From Sporisorium sorghi (lineage: Eukaryota > Basidiomycota > Ustilaginomycetes > Ustilaginales > Ustilaginaceae): a stretch of 64,000 nucleotides of DNA. Below the pieces are notes generated by a model. That model worked only from the letters and a program-made list of their open reading frames with translations. It had not been told where the DNA came from and did no database searches. Each line of letters begins with the position of its first letter. Position 1 is the stretch's first letter. The stretch is from contig JALCCG010000021.1 of NCBI GenBank assembly GCA_023212695.1, positions 62,001-126,000 of the forward strand, in the 5' to 3' direction. The position numbers were made by a program, and so were the translations under genes. Below are positions 36,331 to 44,400 of this stretch, piece after piece.

Positions 36331-37227
36331 ATGCGAAAGTCAAAATCGGATTGGGCCGGCTACTTGTACATCATGCCATGGCTTCTGGGACTTCTGCTGT
36401 TTACGATTGGCCCGATGCTGTTCTCACTTCTGCTAGCCTTCAGCAAGTGGGACATCATCACGGGCGTGCAATCGATCGAGTGGGTTGGGCTGGACAACTT
36501 CAAGGCGATTTTCCATGACGAATTGTTCTATCAATCGCTAAAGGTAACCTTTATATTTGCACTGGTATCGGTGCCGCTCTACCAAATCGTCTCCTTGTTG
36601 ATCGCGGTGCTGCTTAATATGCGCAGCCGCGGCATGAACGTATTCCGCTTGATTTATTTCATGCCGTCCGTCATTCCGGCCGTTGCCGTATCGATGATGT
36701 GGGTGATGATCTTCAATCCCGAATACGGAATATTGAACAAAGCGCTTGGATGGTTCGGCATCCAGGGCCCGGCTTGGCTTCAAGACCCGTCCTATGCGCT
36801 CGGAGCACTCATTGTAATGGGAATCTGGGGTGTCGGCAATACCATCATTATTTATCTGTCCGGCTTGCAAAGCGTGCCGGAGGATATGCATGAAGCAGCC
36901 GAACTGGACGGTGCCGGACGTATCCGGAGGTTCTTCAGCATCACGCTGCCGATGATATCGCCAACGGTATTCTTCAACCTGATCATGGGGATTATCGGCG
37001 GGTTCCAATACTTTACCCAAGCTTTTGTCATGACCAACGGAGGTCCGCTCAATTCTACATTGTTCTATAACCTGTATCTTTATAATAAGGCATTTCAGGA
37101 TTATGAGATGGGTTATGCCTCGGCATTATCCTGGATCTTGTTTGTCATCATTCTTGTATTTACTCTGATCGTCATTCGAAGCTCGTCCATGTGGGTGTAT
37201 TACCAGGGCGACGATGATAAGGATTAA
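36331..37227 (+). CDS. Sugar ABC transporter permease (MalF-type)
   Basis: A 298-residue inner permease subunit, six hydrophobic segments. The EAA loop reads EAAELDGAGRIRRFFSITLP. ATG 36331 has AAGGAGGC six bases upstream; the longer reading from 36283 would pass through the stem-loop arm. It pairs with the next permease and needs an ATPase encoded elsewhere, as no ATP-binding gene is in the operon (MsmX-type sharing is common in Firmicutes). Confidence 0.93.
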   Translation: MRKSKSDWAGYLYIMPWLLGLLLFTIGPMLFSLLLAFSKWDIITGVQSIEWVGLDNFKAIFHDELFYQSLKVTFIFALVSVPLYQIVSLLIAVLLNMRSRGMNVFRLIYFMPSVIPAVAVSMMWVMIFNPEYGILNKALGWFGIQGPAWLQDPSYALGALIVMGIWGVGNTIIIYLSGLQSVPEDMHEAAELDGAGRIRRFFSITLPMISPTVFFNLIMGIIGGFQYFTQAFVMTNGGPLNSTLFYNLYLYNKAFQDYEMGYASALSWILFVIILVFTLIVIRSSSMWVYYQGDDDKD

Positions 37228-37241
37228 AGGAGGCGTCATTC

Positions 37242-38081
37242 ATGAATCAATCAGCCAAGCGTATCAGCCTGCCGCATATCCTGTCCATGCTGGCGCTCAT
37301 TACCGGGGCTCTTATCGTCATTGTGCCGTTACTGTGGACCTTCTTCACCTCACTGAAATCACCGGCCGAGGTGTTCAAAGATAACTTCTTCCCGACCGTG
37401 TGGCATTGGACCAACTACCGGGATGCCGTGCAGGCCGTACCATTCTTCAAGTTCCTGGGCAACACCGTCATGATTCTGATTCCGGTCTTAATCGGAACCG
37501 TATTATCTTCGGCCATCTGTGCTTACGGATTCGCAAGATTTAACTTCAAAGGCAAACGAACGCTGTTCCTGGTGCTGCTGGCAACGATGATGCTGCCTTC
37601 CCAGGTTACGATGATTCCGATGTTCATTATGTTTAAGGAGATCGGTTGGGTGGATACCTTCCTGCCGCTGATCATTCCTGCGTTTTTTGGTGGCGGAGCC
37701 TTTAATATATTTCTGATCCGCCAGTTCATGCGCGGCATTCCCCGGGACCTGGACGAGTCCGCCTTTGTGGATGGAGCCAACCGGTTCCAGATCTTTACCC
37801 GGATTGTTCTGCCGCTGTCGGTGGCACCGCTGATTGCTGTATCGATCTTTACCTTCATGGGCGTCTGGAATGATTTTCAGGGACCGCTCATCTATCTGAA
37901 CTCCAGTGATAAATATACGCTGGCACTGGGTCTTTCCATGTTTAAGGGATTGTATAACGTCGAATGGAACATGCTGATGGCGGCTACGATTCTGATTATG
38001 CTGCCGGCATTAATCGTATTTTTCCTGGCACAAAAATATTTCATCGAAGGCATATCCATCTCCTCAGCGATTAAAGGTTGA
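37242..38081 (+). CDS. Sugar ABC transporter permease (MalG-type)
   Basis: A 279-residue permease, six hydrophobic segments. The EAA loop is present (DESAFVDGANRFQIFTRIVL) and the protein ends KYFIEGISISSAIKG, a typical MalG-family C-terminus. AAAGGAGGC precedes ATG. It forms the sugar channel with the gene before it. Confidence 0.93.
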   Translation: MNQSAKRISLPHILSMLALITGALIVIVPLLWTFFTSLKSPAEVFKDNFFPTVWHWTNYRDAVQAVPFFKFLGNTVMILIPVLIGTVLSSAICAYGFARFNFKGKRTLFLVLLATMMLPSQVTMIPMFIMFKEIGWVDTFLPLIIPAFFGGGAFNIFLIRQFMRGIPRDLDESAFVDGANRFQIFTRIVLPLSVAPLIAVSIFTFMGVWNDFQGPLIYLNSSDKYTLALGLSMFKGLYNVEWNMLMAATILIMLPALIVFFLAQKYFIEGISISSAIKG

Positions 38082-38107
38082 TCGGATGGATGCCATAGGA
38101 GGCTGAC

Positions 38108-40339
38108 ATGCAGGGTACATCAGGATTAAATAGCAGACACCCCTTCAATCTATACTATAACGCCGGTGAGTATATGAAAATCTGCGGAACCCAGGATGGC
38201 TATTTCCCGGATTTCGGACACCATGTCGCTAACGAGATGGGCGGTGTATGGCTTCACCCGATCAAGCTGCTGGATGGCTTCTGGCTGAGAATCACGGATA
38301 TCGACCGCAACATTTCGGTTTGGTCCCGCTCGGACAGCTTCACGAGTGAGCCTTGGGGCAGCCGGTTCCAATACGATCATGGCCTTGGCCATATTCCGGT
38401 CCGGCTGGAGCGTGTTCAGTTCGCCCCTGAGCTGGAAAAAGGAATGGTGGCCGATTACCAGCTGCTGTCCTATGGAAAAGGAACCACGCGGCTGAAGCTG
38501 GAGCTGCTGGCTCGTACCGATCTTCGTCCCGTTTGGTTCTCCGATGAAATCGGCATTATAGACGGCGAACAGGATGAAGTCATCCTGTCTTCCGAACGAA
38601 CCGTTGCGGTGAAGGACAGCGCCCATGACTGGTATGTCCAGATCGGTACGGATTTACCGGGGACCGAGGTAGAGACGGGAGCCTCCGTGTACGGGCCGGA
38701 GTTTACGGCCGGAAACGGGACGGGTGTCGTCTTTCGGAGCGGAGTGATCGAGCTTCAGGAGAAGGAGACACTGCAATTCCGTTTGTTTGTTGCCGGTTCC
38801 TACGAATCTCAGGAGGAGAGTGCAGCGGTATATAACAAGCTTGTCTCTTCGCATGAGGAGCTTCTTCAGGAGAAGAAGGCACTGTATGAAGTAGTGGAGA
38901 ACCGCGCGAAGCTGGAAATCGCCGGTGAGGATCTGCTGAATGAAGCCTTTAAATGGGCCAAGTGGAACAATCAGTGGCTGGTGCAGAAGGTGGATGGAAT
39001 TGGACGCGGCTTAACTGCCGGGGGACCTACCTATCCGTGGTGGTTTGGGTGCGACAATACGTACTCCCTTCAAGGCGTGCTTGCTATCGGGGATGCACAG
39101 CTGGCGAAGGATACGCTGAATCTTCTGCTGCAAAAATCGGAGGAAGCCAACGGCAACGGCAGAATCGTGCATGAGATCACGACCATGGGCGCCGTATCGA
39201 ACCCGGGGAATACCCAGGAGACGGCTCATTATATCGCTTTTGTATGGGAGCTGTTCCGCTGGACGGGAGATGAAGAGCTACTGCAGCGCCATTACCGCTA
39301 TTGCGTGAAGGGTATCGATTGGCTTCTGCAAGAAATGGATCCGGACGGGGACCTGTTCCCTTCGGGTTATGGCATCATTGAGATTGCAGGCCTTAACATG
39401 GAACTGATCGACAGTGCGGTGTATACCGCGCAGGCTCTGCAGGCCATGGTGGACATGAGCAGGCATTTCGGCGAGGAAGAGAACGCGAAGAAGTATAATG
39501 AGCTTGCAGACCGGGCAGTACGCGCCATTAACGAAGTGTACTGGTGCGAGTCGGAAGGTTTGTACGCAGATGCGGTTGCTTCGAGAAGCGATATAGAACC
39601 GAAGGTCGATTATATGGTTTCCCTGGCGGAGAAGGAAGGGATTCAGGGATATCGCGAGTACCTGGAGAAGATGTTAACGGAAGCCAAAGATGCGAAGGCT
39701 GACCGTGGATGGCTGCTTAACAAGAACTGGGTCATCGTGACGCCGATGGAGACCCGAATCGCCGATCCGGAGAAGGCCGAGCGGGCGCTTGAAACTATGC
39801 GTTCCGACATCTTCATTGGAGAGTACGGCACCTATCTTGCAGGGATCTATAAGCAAGGCACCATGACGATCTCGACGGGTGTTCATGCGGTAGCGGAAGC
39901 GGCCAACGGCCATCCGGACGAGGCGCTGGCACTGCTGCGCAGAATGCTGGGGTCCTTCTCGAAAGTGCTCCCGGGCTCTTTTTCCGAGATGTCCCCGGAT
40001 TACGGCTGCGTGGTACAGGCATGGACGCTGTATGCCCTCACGGTTCCGGTTATCCGCCACTTCTTCGGCGTGACGCCAAGTGCGCATGCGAAGACGGTCC
40101 ATATCAAGCCTCAGCTTCCAACCTCGTGGTCGGATCGTGAGTGCAGCTTGAGCAATCTCAAGATAGGTGAAGCCGAGCTGGATATCTCTATTGCACCGCA
40201 GCAAGCGGGAGCTGGACGGATCGTGACCGTTCGCAATCCTCAGGGCTGGAACATTGTCGTTGAGCTGGACGGTCAACGCCTTGAGAGCACAGAAACATTT
40301 ATCAACTGGGCAGTGGAAGCAGCAGAGGTTCAGGCGTAA
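38108..40339 (+). CDS. Six-hairpin glycosidase-like protein, family unclear
   Basis: A 743-residue protein without signal peptide, so cytoplasmic. An N-terminal beta-rich part (about 1-265) is followed by a helical barrel resembling (alpha/alpha)6 glycosidases such as amylo-alpha-1,6-glucosidase/GDE or GH63/GH78-like enzymes. Motifs include TYPWWFGCDNTYSLQGVL, HEITTMGAVSNPGNTQETAH, PSGYGIIEIAGLNMELIDSA and TISTGVHAVAEAANG. Candidate acids are the Asp of FGCDN and Glu residues in the third motif, but I cannot name the catalytic pair. It is last in the GH65 operon, behind AGGAGGC, and probably trims the imported oligosaccharide for the phosphorylase. Confidence 0.7.
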   Translation: MQGTSGLNSRHPFNLYYNAGEYMKICGTQDGYFPDFGHHVANEMGGVWLHPIKLLDGFWLRITDIDRNISVWSRSDSFTSEPWGSRFQYDHGLGHIPVRLERVQFAPELEKGMVADYQLLSYGKGTTRLKLELLARTDLRPVWFSDEIGIIDGEQDEVILSSERTVAVKDSAHDWYVQIGTDLPGTEVETGASVYGPEFTAGNGTGVVFRSGVIELQEKETLQFRLFVAGSYESQEESAAVYNKLVSSHEELLQEKKALYEVVENRAKLEIAGEDLLNEAFKWAKWNNQWLVQKVDGIGRGLTAGGPTYPWWFGCDNTYSLQGVLAIGDAQLAKDTLNLLLQKSEEANGNGRIVHEITTMGAVSNPGNTQETAHYIAFVWELFRWTGDEELLQRHYRYCVKGIDWLLQEMDPDGDLFPSGYGIIEIAGLNMELIDSAVYTAQALQAMVDMSRHFGEEENAKKYNELADRAVRAINEVYWCESEGLYADAVASRSDIEPKVDYMVSLAEKEGIQGYREYLEKMLTEAKDAKADRGWLLNKNWVIVTPMETRIADPEKAERALETMRSDIFIGEYGTYLAGIYKQGTMTISTGVHAVAEAANGHPDEALALLRRMLGSFSKVLPGSFSEMSPDYGCVVQAWTLYALTVPVIRHFFGVTPSAHAKTVHIKPQLPTSWSDRECSLSNLKIGEAELDISIAPQQAGAGRIVTVRNPQGWNIVVELDGQRLESTETFINWAVEAAEVQA

Positions 40340-40405
40340 GTGACCATAGAATGTCCGTCCATGGGCGGTTTTGCCCGGATGGATGCAGATACACATTATA
40401 GAAGG

Positions 40406-40444
40406 GATCCCTTATACCGTGTAAAACGGATGAGGGATCTTTTT
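40406..40444 (+). terminator. Terminator of the GH65 operon
   Basis: GATCCCT (40406-40412) pairs with AGGGATC (40433-40439), with an inner CCG/CGG, then five T. Confidence 0.8.
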
Positions 40445-40770
40445 CATTCCCCTCAAATGAAAAGTCCTCTCCGAAATCTGTGATAAACTCGTTATTTCCA
40501 ACTACAGAACTTATAGAGGCGATTCAAAGACTAACAGACATGGTTCGGGACAACACTCAGATTCGGGGTTTGTGTGGGACGGGATGAACCGGCTGAGTGA
40601 GGGAGGGATTGACTAGGAACTGGAATTCACTCATTGCTGGCAACGGAGCGGCATGATGCTGACTAAAGCGGGTGCCGTACTGAAAATATGACGTGGAAAA
40701 TAAATAAAAGAGCACTATAATCAGTGTTCTTTTATTGCATTTATTTCCTTATTAACCAAATCGAGGTGGA

Positions 40771-40832
40771 TGTCATATGACAATATTGATGACAACGCAC
40801 ACTATTGGTGTCACCGGACCTTGCATTATATT
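40771..40832 (+). promoter_or_regulatory. Palindrome-promoter module, copy 1
   Basis: A perfect palindrome TGTCATATGACA (40771-40782), then TTGATGACA (40786-40794), CACACTATT, and CCTTGCATTATATTT with a -10-like TATATT at 40827-40832. There is no good -35 at 16-18 bases, suggesting an activator. The same layout recurs at 41111. The 41-codon ORF at 40925 follows. Confidence 0.6.
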
Positions 40833-40924
40833 TAGGAGACATAAGGCGCCTAGCTTTGGATACGAAACATGATTTCAATCGATGGATAACAAGTAAGGTC
40901 ATAGCGAGTACATTGGGGTGATGT

Positions 40925-41050
40925 ATGACTATTAATCTGAAAATAGAAGACGTTTGTATTCAGCTAGGAATTGACATCCATAAATTCAAACTGGAAGAAG
41001 CTCCTCAAGAGAAGAAAAAACCCGAAAGCACTTCCCCTGACCCTGAGTAA
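40925..41050 (+). CDS. Small 41-residue peptide, unknown function
   Basis: ATG to TAA, 41 codons, beginning MTINLKIEDVCIQLGID and ending in a charged, Pro/Lys/Glu-rich tail. There is no signal peptide or membrane segment. A weak GGGGTG site lies four bases before ATG. It follows promoter module copy 1 by about 90 bases. I do not recognise it. It could be a signalling peptide or chance frame; the placement is the main argument for it. Confidence 0.4.
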   Translation: MTINLKIEDVCIQLGIDIHKFKLEEAPQEKKKPESTSPDPE

Positions 41051-41110
41051 TCTGCACGATGCGGCACGAATACTTGGTAAACACCTTATATCACGCCAAA
41101 AACGGATCCA

Positions 41111-41170
41111 TGTCACATGACAATTTGATGACAGCACTCACTATTTAACGAACGACCCTTCCATTATATT
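41111..41170 (+). promoter_or_regulatory. Palindrome-promoter module, copy 2
   Basis: TGTCACATGACA (41111-41122), TTGATGACA (41125-41133), CTCACTATT, and CCTTCCATTATATT with TATATT at 41165-41170. The palindrome-to-TATATT distance is 54 bases, against 56 in copy 1. Downstream is a short transcript region ending at the terminator 41291-41320. Confidence 0.6.
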
Positions 41171-41228
41171 AAATGATATGTGTTCGGTACAACGATGAAA
41201 AACATCATTAATACATAGAAAGAGGTGT

Positions 41229-41366
41229 TTGTTTCGGAAGATGGGGGAACTAATGGAAGGTATGCTTGGCAGTAATATGCAAGGCCATGAAAACAGACCT
41301 TCTGACAGGAGGTCTGTTTTCACCATTCGTTTTGTCCATTACGGGATGAATCTTTTGATGTCATAG
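41229..41366 (+). other. Possible short ORF behind promoter copy 2
   Basis: A 45-codon frame from TTG behind AAAGAGGTG, with internal ATGs at 41241, 41253, 41262 and 41277 (MGELMEGMLGSNMQGH). The frame runs through a terminator-like hairpin at 41291-41320, which argues either for a shorter product or against coding. Unrecognised. Confidence 0.2.
41291..41320 (+). terminator. Terminator of the short transcript
   Basis: AAACAGACCT (41291-41300) pairs perfectly with AGGTCTGTTT (41310-41319); one further T then CACC. It also separates this unit from the sensor kinase gene, whose own TATAAT is at 41421-41426. Confidence 0.65.
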
Positions 41367-41486
41367 TGCAGGGAAGTGCTGCTACATTATTCATCTGATA
41401 TAGAGCAGCAAGTCGAATGTTATAATAGCCTAAATTAGCTTATGGTCATGAACGTGCTGTTATATACAATCAGGGAGTGGGACTTT

Positions 41487-44400
41487 ATGTTTGAAATGCC
41501 AGGGTATCAAACATTAGACGTAATCCGTAATCAAGGAGACATACAGCTCTACAGAATCTCCCGTTATCGTGATGGGTTGAAACTCATAGCCAAGACGACA
41601 CGCGATGAATATCCGGAACCGGTTATGGTTGACGCTTTTCAGTATGAGTACGGCATATTGAAGAGGCTGGGTGGACGCGGGGCATTGGAGGCCTGGGGTC
41701 TGGAGATGGTTGCAGACCGGCCTGTACTTCTATTGATGGATATGGCTGGGGCTACGCTGGAAGAGGTGTTACGGACGCATACACCTGTGTACGAACTCCC
41801 GAACCTCCTTCGTATGGCTGCTGCCATAACGGATTGTCTCGTTCACTTGCACCGAGAGCATATTACACTAAATGAAGTTACGCCTTCTCATCTCATGGTG
41901 AATCCCCTCACTTATGAAGTGAAATGGATCGATATCCGTATGTGTTCTACCGATACGGGCAAGAGTCCGTTGCCGGTGTCTAGCCGCCCGGATGCCTTTC
42001 TTCCTTATATATCGCCTGAACAGACACAGCGAACAGCAATGACACCGGATTACCGCTCGGATTTTTATTCGCTTGGGGTTATTTTATATGAGTGGCTGTC
42101 CGGGAGTTTGCCCTTTGAGCATCACGATGTCGTGGATATGGTTTATCGTCACCTCGCGGATACCCCTGAGCCTCTGCATTTCAGGTTTCCCTTCATTCCT
42201 CAGATCTTGTCCGAGATTATTCAAAAATGTATGGAGAAAATGCCGGATGAGAGATATGCCAGCGCATTCGGTATCCACTCCGATTTAGAGGAATGCCTGA
42301 GTCAGCTTCGAGTTTCGGATAAAGTGGAGCCGTTTGCACTGGGGAGCCGTGATATTCCGGAGCGCTGGATGACTCCGACCCAGTTCTATGGGAGGCACGC
42401 TGAGCGGCAGATCCTGCAAGAAGCATTAAGACGGGCGGTAGACGGGGCTGTCGAGATGGTTGTGGTCAGTGGAGCGGGGGGAGTCGGGAAGACGGCTTTA
42501 ATTACCGAGGCTCTTGATCGGTCGGCCTCCGTGAAGTGTTTCTTCGTTAGGGGGAATTTTGAGTCTAATCAGACAGCTCCACCTTACGAAATCTGGATCC
42601 AAGTGATTGGCAAGCTGATTAATCAACTGCTGACTGAGAGCAAGCTCCAGACCGAAGTCTGGAAACTGCGGATTCTCAAAGCGGTGGATGGGTATGGCAA
42701 GCTATTGATTGAACGAGTTCCCGAGCTGGAATTGCTGATAGGTCAGCAGCCATCCGTACAGCCGCTGCCGCCTGTTGAGGCCCAGCAGCGGTTTCATCTG
42801 ATCATGAATCGATTCATCCAGCTGTTCCTTCGTCGGGACTGTCCTTTGGTTCTATTTCTGGATGATCTTCAATGGGCAGATGAGGCATCCCTTCAATATC
42901 TTGCTTATCTGCTGGAGGATAGGGGGACCAGGCATCTGTTGATCGCATTGGCATATCGTGAACAAGATATAGCAATTATCCGTGATGCAGAGGATTCATT
43001 CCTAGACAGCATTCAAGCGTCGAACAGAATACATTTACATCCACTCGTCTTGGATGATGTTATTCAGTTACTAAGGGATGCCATGCGTTGTGAAGGTGTC
43101 GGTATTGAGAAGCTGGCTAGCGTACTGCTCAAGAAGACAGAGGGCAACCCCTTCTTTCTCAAGCAGTTCCTTCAGGACTTAATTGTAAACGGTCATGTGT
43201 TCTTCGATGAATCGAACCGGATATGGTCATGGGATTCAGCGTTTATTGCCGACATGAACATTCCCGACAATGCGGTGTCGTATCTGACGGACAGATTGCA
43301 GGAATTACCCGCATCTACGATGAATGTGCTTGGCTACGCTGCAAATGTGGGTCGTCAATTTGGCCTGGATACACTCGCTTTGATCATGAACCGTTCGATG
43401 GGGGAACTTTCGGCAGAACTGGAGGCCGCTGTCGGCTTGTCTTTGATACAGGTAGTCAACGGTGCAGCCGGACGGTTCTATACATTCCAACATGACCGTA
43501 TCCAGCAGGCTGCGCATGCTCTTGTTCCGGAAGAGGAGCGTGCCGACTTGCACTGGAATATTGGCACGCTCCTCCTTAATCGACTTCATGGCAGCTCTAG
43601 CGATGGAGGAGCCGTGTTTGAAGCCGTTAATCATCTTAATCAGGCCGTGGAGCGACTGCATCAGCCGGAGCAGAGAGTGAGCATGGCGGAGCTGAATCTG
43701 AAGGCAGGCTTGCAAGCCAAGGAGTCCACAGCCTATGAAACGTCTCTTCGGTATATGCGTCATGCGACTGACTTCCTGGCGGCGGAAGATAGCTGGGAAA
43801 CGAATTACGAACTCACGTTTCACGTTTTCCGGGAGCGGGCGGAGCTGGAATATCTGTGTGCTCATTCTCAGACAGCGCATGATCTGTTTCAGTTATTAAT
43901 GAGCAAGGCTGCAACCGATTTGGACCGGGCTTTGATCTGTGTTCTGAAGATGCAGCTTGAGGCAAGTCGGGATAATCATGCTGAGGTTATCGCCTTAGGG
44001 CGCAGCACCTTGAGTTTATTAGATGTTGGCCTACCGTCAGAATCCGGTTCATTCCGGTTGACCATTCAGGGATTCAGGTTAAGGCGAAAAATGAAAAAGT
44101 ATTCGATTGAAGCGATGGACCATATGCCTCCCATGACGGATGAGACTCGCAAAGTGGCCATATCTGCATTGGTTCACATGGGCAATGCTTATTTCTATGT
44201 CAATCGGAAGGGATGGCTTGCCTCTACTTTTGCAATCATCGATATGACGCTGGATTATGGAATGACACCGGAAGCTTCCATCGGGTTTATGGGTTATGCA
44301 CTTTTCATGTATTATCAACTCGGTAATGACAAAGAGACTTTTAAGTGGGGCATGCTGGCTTATCGGCTATCGGAACCCTACCCGCAGTTGCACGTGAGAA

